From Pinus tabuliformis (taxonomy: Eukaryota > Streptophyta > Pinopsida > Pinales > Pinaceae): DNA of 64,000 nt. Made by a program: the position numbers and the translations under genes. Location: positions 119,358,989 to 119,422,988 of the forward strand of contig CM062815.1 of NCBI GenBank assembly GCA_031772625.1. The letters are read 5' to 3'. Under the pieces are notes generated by a model that was not told the origin of the DNA, did not search any database, and saw nothing but the letters and a program-made list of their open reading frames with translations. Every line of letters starts with the position of its first letter. Position 1 is the first letter of the stretch. Positions 47,445-58,369 of the stretch are shown here, in pieces.

Positions 47445-47686
47445 TTCCATAAAGAATATAACCTCGAGGGTTAGCTCAATTGGTTGAATCCGTGTTGTTA
47501 GAGCAACTTTGTTGTTGAGAGGTCACAAGTTCAATTCTCTTGACACTCTTGGGGTCAGGCTTCATGGTTGATGTTAGGAAGTGGTCCCTTTAGGTGGATC
47601 AACCTGATACAAATATTCCATGAACGTAGCGGTCACCAATCTCCACGGTTTCTGTACCACATCAAAAAAGGTTCCATAGAGAATAT
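47445..47686 (+). mobile_element. SINE 2: same family as SINE 1, 212-bp body
   Basis: The body is 47460-47671, flanked by ttccataaagaatat (47445-47459) and ttccatagagaatat (47672-47686), one mismatch. It shares with SINE 1 gggttagctcaat, gaggtcacaag, ctcttggggtcagg and gaacgtagcgg at the same offsets, and has a B-box-like gttcaattctc. The body is as long as that of SINE 1. Overall identity is only moderate, so the family is old or diverse. Confidence 0.85.
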
Positions 47687-48437
47687 CTTGTTCAGAATGT
47701 AGAAAATTAGATCTAATCCAATGTACATGAGAAGACTTTCGTTTTGGTATAGGAATTCCATTAGTGGTGCAAAAAATCGTGAATGGAATTGCAAAAATGA
47801 TGTGATTCTTGTTATTTGATTAATTTCATTATTACTCTATTTCAGTGTATTATTCATGATAAAAAGATTATTATATATTGCTGTGAGGTTGCATTTCAGA
47901 TAAAGATGGACTTTATGTTATATATTTTTCATTATAATGAATAAATAATGCTAATTTAAGAGGTAGAATAAAGATTAACATCTCTTGATCTTGAAAAAAT
48001 GGTGGTCAAGATCAACACATAAAAAATTAATAGTGAAATACCATCAAAAGTGACATATGAATATGCAACAACCTATAGTAAGAAACCATGGAAAACACAA
48101 CTAATCCATATTGAATCAATATATTATTTTCCATCCATCTTGATGCTTTTAGAGTGAAAATTTTAGAGGAATAATCTTGTAGGGTTATTTGTACCAATGA
48201 CCCCTCTTTGGAAAATTTTGAGTGAAAAAATTCAAGAACCATTTTGAGACCTTAAATGAGAATTTTTTATGGTGCCAACCTTACTATGGACTTAGATTCC
48301 ATAGTCTACACATTGATACCTTTCCAATGATGCAAGAATCACACATGACTAGCCTATTTTCGAAGAGTCAAATTTAACTAACTTACTTGACATAGTAAGA
48401 ATGACACATGGCTAGCCTCTTTAAAAGAGTCAAAATT
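47687..48437. other. No gene recognised
   Basis: AT-rich DNA with short frames only (longest minus strand 48242-48027, no motif). Confidence 0.45.
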
Positions 48438-48914
48438 AACCACTAATAAGCTATCATATTGTTTTATAACTGGGTGACTAGGAGGAAAGGGTGTTCCATT
48501 CTATTCAAATGCATTTTGTTCCATGGATGAGTAGAGTAGTTAAGAGTGTATAGAGAGAAAAAAAACAAAGAGGGTTTGTGCAATGTAGCATCCCAAGGGA
48601 CATAGGTTTGACATTTTGGTACTTGTATCCATTTCCATTTAGAGAAAGAGGGAGAAAAGTATCCTTACCTTCCAACTGGGTTTTCTCCCGTAAGGGTTTC
48701 CCAAGTCATATCTCATGTCATTATGGTCATGAGTGATTGTATGTGTATGTTCTCTATTTTCCATATTTCATATGTTGCATGCATAAGGGATCCATAAATT
48801 CAGGGAAAAATTAACCCTCATAGTGTAGATTTTGATTTTGATTATATCTTTAGTATATATTTTGTGAGAAACTGCCTAGTGGAATATCTACGACAATTTA
48901 TAGATCAACAACCC
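48438..48914 (+). repeat. Copia-LTR-like repeat, copy 2
   Basis: Partner of 44165-44668. The end near gatcaaca (48912) looks like an LTR end, but no primer site follows. Confidence 0.55.
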
Positions 48915-49261
48915 GTAATATTTGTAATGCTCTCTAAAAAAAGGAACATTTTTGTTTTTTGTTTTTTTAGAACATGTAGGATAAGTATATTCCAATTTAA
49001 TGAATAAATTTTTCTTATTATGATGAATGGTTTTATACTTTATCGAAATATTAGCAATGTTAAATAGTCACACTCTTGTGAAGAGATAAGCATAGCTACT
49101 CGTCTTTATAATATAAATTCTACAAAGAAAACAAAGAAGGTTTGATCAATACATAGCAAAATATATATATATATATATATACACATCGATATGCATAGTG
49201 GTACCTACGACAAAACTGTACACACCATTAATTGATAATGGACGAGTGCATCTGTTGTCAT
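48915..49261. other. AT-rich left border of the pararetrovirus
   Basis: Contains an (AT)n tract at 49160-49182. Viral similarity starts at about 49262 (gtagcccctttg). Host-virus junction between about 49190 and 49262. Confidence 0.6.
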
Positions 49262-50074
49262 GTAGCCCCTTTGTCTGATGGCCCTGTATATTTTGATTGT
49301 TTCCCAAACTTCTCCATATATGTGTTTGATGAGTCCATTAAAGATATTTTACAGCTGCAAATCCATACTATGGGATTTGACATGAAGAAAAAGAGGAACA
49401 ATATAGCCATTCAGACCAAAGCCTGTTTTAGACATACCAACACTCTATGGCCAACAATCCGGCATACCCCCAGTCGGGATTCCAAATCAAGTGTGATAGT
49501 CAAAACAAACCCAAGGAACCAAAAAATTGAGCATCTGTTAATCAAATGGGAAGATTTGCAGTTCCCTGAACATTGGGTCGTAAATCATTCCAGGCCTCAA
49601 ATTCCCCGAAATATCACTTCAGCCAACATCACTGAAAATGCTTCCAATGCAGTCATTTCTTTTCCCCGTAGATCAACTATTGATCGCTGTCGAATAGATG
49701 CTGCTTGTAAATCATCCAAATACTACAGAGATCCTTCCACTGTTGATACTGCTTGTTCGTCGTCATCCTTTTCTTCTTGTAAACATAATCAGCTTTATGA
49801 GTTAGCCCAGCTTGTCAATTTTTCTTCTTTAGAAGTAAAATGTCTAGATTGTACAAATTTCATAAATCTGCTCACTTTAGCCGAACAAAATGTTCATCTG
49901 TATCATAACCCCCGAATTGGCATTGCTCCTCCTTCTACTTCTATTAGCTCATGCCCGAATCCTAAATGTTCTGATATTCCTTTTCCACATGAGCCAGAGT
50001 CAGATCCAGATCATGTCCTTATGATCCATTCAATAGAAGAAGAAGACCCTAGGCTTACCCAAATGATCTTCTAA
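49262..50074 (+). pseudogene. EPRV copy 1: movement protein C-terminal part and linker
   Basis: The open frame begins in host DNA at 49232 and enters viral sequence at about residue 11. The first segment (PLSDGPVYFDCFPNFSIYVF, LQLQIHTMGFDMKKKRNNIA) is the later half of a 30K-superfamily movement protein, a protein that moves virus between cells through plasmodesmata. The linker follows (WEDLQFPEHWVVNHSRPQIP; Ser/Cys-rich later). The first half of the movement protein is absent, cut off by the integration border. The frame ends in a private TAA at 50072, where copy 2 is open. Confidence 0.85.
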
Positions 50075-52981
50075 ATGAGACCTGCTAAGTCGAGATATGG
50101 GCTAGGGAAACTTGAGCAATCTCAACTGATTCCAGAATGCAGATTCAAACAGATTCCTTCTAACTGTAAAAAGCCTGCAGTCATGGAAATGCATAAGTTT
50201 TTTGCACTTATGGATGGGTGCTTAAAATCTCAAATCAGTTCTAAATGGATGAAAGAAATGTTGAACTGGGATTTGTATACAAATCCTCAAGCAGATGAAT
50301 TTGACCAAAGTTACTCCTCAGATCAGAAAAGAAAGTTAGCAACAGACTGGAAACATTATATGGAAATAAATAATGTTTGGATATCTTTCTACTCATGGAA
50401 AGATAAAGTTGCTCCTATAAATGTTTTAACTGGTGCTACTTCTAGCAGTATGACTGATAAGCATGGATGGACTGCAATTGATGGATCCACAGTTGAAACT
50501 CCTACTACTTTTCCTCCATATAAAGGAATTATTTTAGGAGAAAAGACAAATGCAGCCAAAGCCATCCCTCTGGTCCAAAAAGATGATAATACCTTAGGAA
50601 TTGATGGTAGAATTCAAAAGGCTAGTGAACAGTGAAATTGGACCAATACTACTATAAAGGGTCTGGAAATGAATGTGGCTAAAGCGGAAGATGTAAAGAA
50701 ACAAATGGATGTTGTACAGTCCTCACTAAATAGTGTAAATTCTTGTTTGAATAATTTACAGTTTGATTCTAGTATGACTCAGTCTTATACCAGAAAGTCA
50801 TTAAATAAGATTGAAGAAGTAGGAGAAAACTTAGTTGGACGTATTGATGTAACTAAGACACTCCTCACTGGCTTGAATGAAAAATTTGAGAAAATGCAGA
50901 TCACAAAAGTTGAGAAGCCAGTTCCAAATTCTTTCTTAGTCAAAAGAAATATAAAGATTGAGAATCCAGTAAGAAATGTACAGAAATTCCCTCTGTTGTT
51001 TCCTAAAGAATCTGTCTCAGGGACTGATGAGTCAGAACACATAAATATTGCTTCCTTATTTAAGGAACCAGAGATAGAAGAAAAAGAACAGAAGTCTCAA
51101 GAAACACAGATCCTCCCAATCTATGAGCCTCTTGAACATAGATTTTCCAGATATTCTGCCCCTGACATTGGAGGGAAAGGGAAAATGCCTGAGGCCCATA
51201 CTTTCTTTCCTGATTCCCATAGAGAGTGGAACATAGAAAACAAGAGTATTGGCCAAATTCGCCAGATGATTGATTTAATGTATACTGAATACAAACTCAT
51301 GTGTCTCAGAGGAAAGTCAAAAATAGATGCTTGCAGAACCATCATACAATGTTTCACAGGTACTCTTCTCAGATGGTGGGAAAGTGAATCTTCTCCTAAA
51401 CTTATTGAAACCATGGAAGCAGAAGTTCTTAAGGATGAAAAAGGAGATGTCATTCATAATCCTGATGGTATTGTCATAAGCAATATGATTGGTGCACTCA
51501 CATCAATGATTCTGGAACATTGGTGTGGCAGTGAGACAGAAATTGCCAAAAAGCATGAGGTTATCTTGATGAACCTCAAATGCCATAAGATGTCTCAATT
51601 TGATGATTTTCACAGAGATTGGATGCAGCGAATATATGAGGTAAAAGATTCCAAAAAGTTGCTTTGGAAGCAGGTATATCTGGCTGCCCTACCCTCTAGA
51701 TTTGTTGACTATATTAGACTGCAAGAAATTTTCCAGTTGCCTTTTGAGTCCTATACATGGGGAGAAATTTATTCCCATATCACCAAGACACTGGTGAGTC
51801 TCTGTACCAGCTCAAAGGTAAACAAATCTTTGGAAAAATTGTCTAGATTACCAGATAGAAAGTCCATTTGCAGCAAATATGGACTGACAATAGATGACCC
51901 ATTGGTCAAAAAGAGAAAGTCTAGAAAAAGGGCCAAAAGAGAATTCAAAGAGACTCTCTACAGAAATAGAAAAAAATATCCACAGAATAAAAGGAAGTAT
52001 TCTACAAAGGATAAAAGCCATAAAAACAAGGGTCATTACAGATATATTCCAAAAGCTCATTATTATAATCCTTCTGACATTCATTTGCATACATCCAAGC
52101 AAGAAAAATGGAACAAAATTACTTGCTGGTTGTGTGGCCAGAATGGGCATATAGCTTCAAGATGTCCCCAAGGGGAAGAATCAAAGCTTAATAAGGGGAA
52201 AAAGACAGATGTTTATGCTCAAAACGCTAAACAGGTTAAGAAAGAGCATTCAGGCCCAATCTTTTTCCTGAGATGCAAATCAAAGACCCATGTTACAGAA
52301 AGGTGTCCAAAACTTGTCATCAAAGATTCAGCCCAGCAACACCAATTAGAAGAATCATCTCTTGATTCTTTTATTACTTCATCAGAAGAAGAATTTCAAG
52401 TTAATATGGGCTAGTATTCTAATTCTGAATCATCTGAATGTTCTTGCTCTAATTCAGAAGAATGTGCTTGTCATATTTTTTATAAAGATGATTTTGATTT
52501 TATGTACAGCTCCAGTGAAGAGGAAGCAAGAAAAAAGCCTCCTAAAGAAAAAGTCCTAATGGCTTCTACTAAAGAAGAAGCAGAAATGAAGATTTCATCT
52601 CATATCAGGACAATGGAGGAAGCAGACATGAAAAATTGCCTGATAGAAGCATTCACAGATCAGCTTAAATCCAAAGCTTCAAAAGAATCAGGTAAGAAAC
52701 CTTTGTTTGTTGATGCATCCTATGAAAGGAACACTAAATCTTTCCAAATGCATCACCAGAAACTAGGGAAAGTAAGATCCCTAACTTTGGGAGAAGTGAG
52801 TGGTGAAATTCACCAGCTCAAAGCAGAGATTTCTGCAATCAAAACTCAAATTGCAGAAATTAAGAAAGCAAGGAGATTAAAGAAGAAAAAGAAGAAGATT
52901 CCTAGAACACAGCAGCCTATAGCCAAGAAATTCAAGTTGCTGAAGGAAGGTCAGACCCAAATTTTGGCTTTCAGGATATGA
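50075..52981 (+). pseudogene. EPRV copy 1: coat-protein region with zinc knuckles
   Basis: Frames 50075-50635, 50669-52414 and 52502-52981, all in one frame, separated by private stops at 50633 (TGA) and 52412 (TAG). It includes a predicted coiled-coil stretch (about 50670-50900), a capsid-like part (RGKSKIDACRTIIQCF, LLRWWESESSPK), a very basic stretch (VKKRKSRKRAKREFKE) and two Cys/His knuckles, CWLCGQNGHIASRCP and LRCKSKTHVTERCP. The last is missing its first Cys (copy 2 has C). Acidic Ser/Glu-rich tail as in caulimovirid coat proteins. A 1-base deletion near 52867 relative to copy 2 shifts the end of the frame so that it stops at 52981. Confidence 0.85.
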
Positions 52982-53628
52982 GACTGTTTACCATCACTTA
53001 TCAGCAACATCATGTCAAGGTAAAAATCTGTATCCAAGGCCAGATATTTTTCATGACTGCATTATTAGATTCTGGTGCAGATATTAATATTCTTAACATC
53101 AGGAATGTTTCAGCTAAGTATTGGGTCTCTGCTGAAAGAGAAGTTGTAGGCCTAGGAAACAAGAAACTCAAATATGAAATTCCTAGAGCTTCACTATGTT
53201 TTGATACCCACTGTGTATACATGAAGTTTTCCATAGCAGACATCCCTGTTGATTTTATATTAGGGAATGTCTTTTTAGCTGTAGTAGAACCTCATGGCTC
53301 AGCTAGGCTGAAAGGAAGTAGAGCTGGATATTTTATTTCTGTACCTACATCAAAAGGTAGAAGAAAAATAATTGAGCTTCCTTATGTTTCAAGCCCAAGA
53401 GTTTCTACAATGGTTCAAGCAATGCAGAAATTAGACAAAGCAGAGTCTTTGCTGTCAGATCTTAAAGATCTGAAAGGAACACTAAGAATTGAAGAACAGT
53501 TAAAACTGCCTCAAGTCAAAGGGAGGATCCAAGAACTAAAGGAAAAACTAGAAGAAAAATGCTGTTCAGAAGAGCCAAATGCCTTTTGGCACAGAAAACA
53601 ACGTACAATCAGACTGCCCTATAAATAA
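52978..53628 (+). pseudogene. EPRV copy 1: aspartic protease
   Basis: A 216-codon open frame with active site LLDSGADINILN and later FILGNVFLAVVEPHG. It would cut the viral polyprotein. The ATG overlaps the stop of the previous frame only because of the upstream deletion; copy 2 shows the protease joined in frame to the coat region. Ends in a private TAA at 53626 (copy 2 has a sense codon). Confidence 0.87.
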
Positions 53629-54930
53629 GGATATACAGGAAAACCCTGTAAGAGCAGAGCTATCCCTATGAGCCAAGAATACAGAGAATTATGTCAAGAA
53701 GAAATACAGCAGCTGCTCAATAGAGGATTGATCAGAGAATCTAATAGCCCCTAGAATTGCTATGGATTCTATGTAAACAAAAGAGCTGAACAGATCAGAG
53801 GTATCCCCAGACTTGTGATAAACTACAAGCCTATAAATTCAGTCTTGGCCGATGACACTTATCCCATTCCACATAAAGGAGATTTGATCAGAAGAATTGC
53901 AGGAGCCAAGATATTTTAAAAGTTTGATTTAAAAGCAGGATTTTGGCAAGTTGCCATTAATGAAGAAGATAAGTTTAAAACTGCTTTTAGTATTCCTGCA
54001 GGGCACTACGAGTGGAATGTCATGCCATTCGGTCTCAAAAATGCTCCTTCAAAATTCCAGAAGGTTATGGATGATATTTTCAAGCCATATTTTGATTGGC
54101 TTATTGTTTATATTGATGATGTTTTAATTTTTTCTAAAAATATCGATGACCACTTCAAACATGTAAAGATTTTTATGAAGTTGGTCCAGAAAAATGGGCT
54201 TGTGCTTAGCAAAAATAAAATAGAGGTATTTCAAACTTCTATAAAGTTTTTAGGACACAAAATTTGTAATGGACAGATCTCTCTGCAACAACATGCTATT
54301 GAGTTTGCAGACAAATTTCCAGATGTCTTAAAGGATAAGACACAACTGCAAAGATTTCTTGGCTGCCTGAATTATGTAAGCAGTTTTTACCAAGACTGCA
54401 CTAGTGACAGGAAAGTCCTTAATAAGAGGCTTGGCAAGAATCCCCGTGAGTGGTCAGATGTTCACACCAAGCAGTCCAAGAAATCAAAGCAAAGGTTAAA
54501 TATTTGCCTATCTTGTATGTAGCAGATGATTAGGCTTTCAAAATAGTTGAATCTGATGCCAGTAGTGTTGGTTGGGGTGGAATACTGAAACAAAGGATTG
54601 GCAAAGATGAACAAGTAGTACAATTTGCATCAGGAGTATGGAATCCAACAGAACATAATTATTCTGTTATAGAAAGAGAAGTAAAAGCTGCAGGGAATTG
54701 TATAAGCAAATTTGAAGTATACTTGATAAACAAGCCATTTCTTCTCAGAACGGACGCATCAGCAATGAAGAAGGTCTTATCAAAAGACATCAAGAAAGCT
54801 GGAGAAGCTAAGTTTGCCAGATGGTAGGCACTCTTTGCAAACTTTGATTTCTCTGTAGAACACATCAAAGGAGAAGACAACTGTCTTCCAGACTTCCTCA
54901 GCAGAGAGTACATTGAACAGAAAGAAGCAC
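53629..54930 (+). pseudogene. EPRV copy 1: reverse transcriptase and RNase H
   Basis: RT blocks: LVINYKPINSVL, KFDLKAGFWQVAINEE, MPFGLKNAPSKFQ, catalytic VYIDDVLIFS, FLGHKICNGQI (open frame 54022-54522). RNase H follows: ESDASSVGWGGIL, YSVIEREVKAAGN, LRTDASAMKKVL, GEDNCLPDFLSREY. Breaks: TAG 53752; TAA 53917-53919, which is also in copy 2; a frameshift near 54480-54520; TAG near 54529; TAG near 54824. The enzyme would copy pregenomic RNA into DNA. Not functional. Confidence 0.9.
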
Positions 54931-54935
54931 ATGTC

Positions 54936-55871
54936 ATGATGATTATTACTGAATGGGACCAGCACCAAAAACAAGAAGTCTTGAGAACCATTCCAGATGA
55001 TCAAGACTGGGATACGTACAGAGACAACTGGAGACCCACATGGCAATTAAGGAACACAAAAGTCCTTGATGCCAACTTACAGCCTCATATTGATCTCCAG
55101 CATTATGTACATGAAAGAAAGGTGTACCCAAAGGGTAGAAAATGGATTCATGATATGATGTATGATAAGGCAAACGGAGATGCCGGAACTGCAAGGCAGG
55201 TCCTAGAGATGAATTTTCATGACATTGTAGGCATTTGGTACCATGGAGGTCGCAGCACAAGAATCTATGAAAGATATTATTGTATCTACAGAACCAGAGA
55301 TTTGTGGGACGAGCCAGGACAATCTCAAGTCCAACCATGTGCTCGATGGCCCAGAAATGATCCCAAGGTAATATTCCCTGACACAGTTTATGATTTTACA
55401 GGTTACAAAAAGCTTTGGTGGGACTTCCTGAATGTTGATGATAGAAATGAGACCCATTATACAAATCTGAAATTCAGTACGCTAGCAGCATCCCAGAAAA
55501 ATCTGCAATGTGAATGGTTTCAGAACTGGTGGATAGACTATGGAGTCAGCAGAACAGCGATGGATCCAGTATATCATGAAAATTATGAAGGAAAATATTG
55601 TTACAAGTGCTTTGAGAATAATATAGGAGAGTGTTTCCATCGTATCTATAGCACAGTCAGAGAAATGACAGTCAAAGAATGGGATCCTTTTCACATGACA
55701 AATTATTCCCTCCAGGAATACATGAGAGAGCACTTAGAATGGTATGCCTTAACCAAGGTCCAGCATCAAATCATACTGGGTAAACCCATGATAGTCCGGA
55801 GAATTTATACAAAGGCATGTGATGATCTACTTTATACAAGAGGCAGATTCCCTAATCTGACTGTATTTTGA
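54936..55871 (+). CDS. EPRV copy 1: uninterrupted C-terminal domain of 311 codons
   Basis: An open frame directly after RNase H and ending at the stop before the intergenic region. Trp- and Tyr-rich with blocks such as WDTYRDNWRPTWQLRN, FHDIVGIWYHGGRSTRIYER, TGYKKLWWDFLNV and a Cys cluster CYKCFENNIGECFHR. Charge is mixed; no signal peptide or membrane span. I do not recognise the domain. As it follows RNase H without a stop, it was probably the end of the polyprotein, with the first Met an internal one. It is the only long viral part here with no stop. Copy 2 does not reach it within this window. Confidence 0.6.
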   Translation: MMIITEWDQHQKQEVLRTIPDDQDWDTYRDNWRPTWQLRNTKVLDANLQPHIDLQHYVHERKVYPKGRKWIHDMMYDKANGDAGTARQVLEMNFHDIVGIWYHGGRSTRIYERYYCIYRTRDLWDEPGQSQVQPCARWPRNDPKVIFPDTVYDFTGYKKLWWDFLNVDDRNETHYTNLKFSTLAASQKNLQCEWFQNWWIDYGVSRTAMDPVYHENYEGKYCYKCFENNIGECFHRIYSTVREMTVKEWDPFHMTNYSLQEYMREHLEWYALTKVQHQIILGKPMIVRRIYTKACDDLLYTRGRFPNLTVF

Positions 55872-56218
55872 TTACGTACCAGTCACAAGGGCTTAATTGT
55901 GACCAGAGTTCCCGTGGGCTTTACTGTTTAAAATCTTCCACAGTGTAAATATTCTCATCTAGTCTTTTCGCGTGGGCTTTTTGTACAAAAGTATCCACTG
56001 TGTAGATAGCTATAATGTCTGTCAGATTTATTTTAGGTACATGAATCTACTTTACAGACTATATCTCATGCGTTACCCGAAAGCAATTATTCGGTCTGCC
56101 TTATGGACCCGAATATTTGTGTGGACGTCGCTCTGATAAAGACTGAAAAGCAATGATTCTTTAAGCTTTAAGTCATTTATGTCCGACCAACAGTAATGTT
56201 TGTCCCCCCTTCTCATCC

Positions 56219-56225
56219 TATATAA
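56219..56225 (+). promoter_or_regulatory. EPRV TATA box
   Basis: tatataa within cctatataaggaggg; the only strong TATA in the region. It is placed about 800 bases before the primer-binding site, as expected for a pregenomic RNA promoter. Confidence 0.65.
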
Positions 56226-56788
56226 GGAGGGTAAGGTTCATTTGTTGGGCATCGGCATTTGAGAGTTTTGTGTGTGTGTTTGAGTCGAGTGTTCTCCTGC
56301 TCTGCATCTGCGGACGATCAGTCTGATCTGCTTGCAACACGAGAAATCACTCAAAGTCCTTAGTTGGTTTGAGAAGCCTGCGCATCAGTGTGCTCGGCGC
56401 TGGTGAGAACCTAAAGTGGCCAAACCATTAGAAGATTCAAGTTTTGGGTGTTAAGTCTGATTCAAAGACAGAGTCTATACCTCGCCAGAAAGCCTCCGGT
56501 AGTAACTTGTTCATTTCTGAACGGTGAAAAGTCCGGTAAATGCGAGTTTAGTCTATCTCTGTAATGAATCTTTTCTGCAAAAAGCTCTGAGAGCATTCTG
56601 TAAAGATTTTCTTCATTCTGAAATAAAATGAGTATGCCATTCTGCTATTTGAATATCTCTGTGCATTTATAAAGTCCGCTGTGGTAGTAGTTTTCTCTGT
56701 GCTTTCGTCCAAAGTTCGCAGGAAGTTCACCAAAGGATCGAAGGGACACCAAGGCCGTTTGGAGGCGTGGATGCCGTTTTTGAGGCCG

Positions 56789-57032
56789 TCAGAGTGTGAA
56801 AGGTTCAAGTAGGTTCACAACTGGTTCACTAGGAGTTGGCTATCAGGGAGATACAAAGAGACACAGAGAAAGAGCAAGCTCGTGACAGGAGCCCCTGCTA
56901 GAAATTGGCCTCAGAGTGTGAAAGGTTCGAGTAGGTTCACAACTGGTTCACTAGGAGTTGGCTATCAGGGAGATACGAAGACACACAGAGAAAGAGCAAG
57001 CTCGTGACAGGAGCCCCTGCTAGAAATTGGTA
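56789..57032 (+). repeat. 122-bp tandem duplication ending at the primer site
   Basis: Units 56789-56910 and 56911-57032 are nearly identical (a few substitutions). Each unit starts tcagagtgtgaaagg and ends gaaattgg plus two bases. The word tcagag at the unit start also lies in the primer-binding site. Confidence 0.85.
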
Positions 57033-57043
57033 TCAGAGCCAGT
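57028..57043 (+). promoter_or_regulatory. EPRV Met-tRNA primer-binding site
   Basis: tggtatcagagccagt, complementary to the 3' end of plant initiator Met-tRNA, the conserved minus-strand start site of Caulimoviridae. Confidence 0.9.
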
Positions 57044-57094
57044 AACGTCTGGTTCTAAAGGTTGGTACTTAGATCTATACTCTTTTAAGAAAGA

Positions 57095-58345
57095 ATGGAG
57101 TCATCCAGAAAGTCTGTTTCATTCCGAGAGCTTGAAGAGAAAGATTCCCATACAGAAGAAAATCCTCTTAAAGAAATGTTTGAAAATAGTTCAAGTAGAA
57201 CCTTAAACTCTGCTGAACTTACTTATGAGGAATCTCAGCCCTCTGCAAGATGGGCTTTACCAGATATAACACCCTCTGAAGTCTATAGTGATTTAGCACC
57301 TTTTCATTTAATTGCTGCCTCTAGAATTAGCATTAAAGAGTCTGTTAGCCAGGTCCAAGAGAACTCTGAAAGTATTCAGACTATACCATTGCTAAATCCT
57401 CAAGCTTTACAAGCATAAGCAAAGAAATTGAAGACAAATTATTTGCATCTTGGTTGCATTCGGGTTGGCATCAATCCTTTAGTTCATAAAGGATTAGAAA
57501 CATTTGTGCTTGCTACAGTTAGAGATCTAATGCACAACAGATACACAGATTCAATAATCGGTGGGATTGTAGCCCCTTTGTCTGATGGCCCTGTATATTT
57601 TGATTGTTTCGCAAACTTCTCCATATATGTGTTTGATGAGACCATTAAAGATATTTTACAGCTGCAAATCCATACTATGGGATTTGACATGAAGAAAAAG
57701 AGGAACAATATAGCCATTTAGACCAAAGCCTGTTTTATACATACCAACACTCTATGGCCAACAATCCGGCATACCCCCAGTCAGGATTCCAAATCAAGTG
57801 TGGTAGTCAAAACAGACCCAAGGAACCAAAAAATTGAGCATCTATTAATCAAATGGGAAGATTTGCAGTTCCTTGAACATTGGGTCGTAAATCATTCCAG
57901 GCCTCAAATTCCCCGAAATATCACTTCAGCCAACATCACTGAAAATGCTTCCAATGCAGTCATTTCTTTTCCCCGTAGATCAACTATTGATTGTCGTCGA
58001 ATAGATGTTGCTTGTAAATCATCCAAATACTACAAAGATCCTTCCACTGTTGATACCGCTTGTTCATCGTCATCCTTTTCTTCTTGTAAACATAATCAGC
58101 TTTATGAGTTAGCCCAGCTTGTCAATTTTTCTTCTTTAGAAGTAAAATGTCCCGATTGTACAAATGTCATAAATCTGCTCACTTTAGCCGAACAAAATGT
58201 TCATCTGTATCATAACCCCCGAACTGGCATTGCTCCTCCTTCTACTTCTATCAGCTCATGCCCGAATCCTAAATGTTCTGATATTCCTTTTCCACATGAG
58301 CCAGAGTCAGATCCAGATCATGTCCTTATGATCCATTCAATATAA
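57095..58345 (+). pseudogene. EPRV copy 2: movement protein and linker
   Basis: Starts at Met 57095, about 50 bases past the primer site. N-terminal 107 codons (acidic, SFRELEEKDSHTEENP) to a TAA at 57416. The 30K movement core follows (LGCIRVGINPLVHKGLETF, DSIIGGIVAPLSDGPVYF), a TAG at 57719 where copy 1 has Gln, and the linker to a TAA at 58343 where copy 1 is open. This is the only copy of the N-terminal half in the window. Confidence 0.86.
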
Positions 58346-58369
58346 GAAGAAGACCCTAGGCTTACCCAA

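Larger units (their letters stand above)
55872..57094 (+). promoter_or_regulatory. EPRV intergenic region
   Basis: The only complete copy of the viral non-coding region: promoter, leader, possible poly(A) signal (aataaa at 56622-56627), a duplication and the primer-binding site. Repeated words ttttactgtttaaaatc/cgtgggctttttgtac (55916-55985) may be enhancer remnants. No gene is seen. Confidence 0.75.

Noticed and set aside
44165..48914. A complete copia element bounded by the two similar repeats
   Set aside because: No primer-binding site, no plus-strand copia coding sequence and only about 75% similarity between the repeats.
50785..51453. Minus-strand frames repeated at the same offset in both virus copies (also at 59363-59760)
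   Set aside because: Same reading in both copies simply follows from the tandem repeat; they are antisense to the coat region and have no motif.
52978..52981. An ATGA stop-start overlap as evidence for a separate protease ORF in the virus
   Set aside because: Copy 2 reads through this point in one frame; the overlap in copy 1 results from a 1-base deletion upstream.
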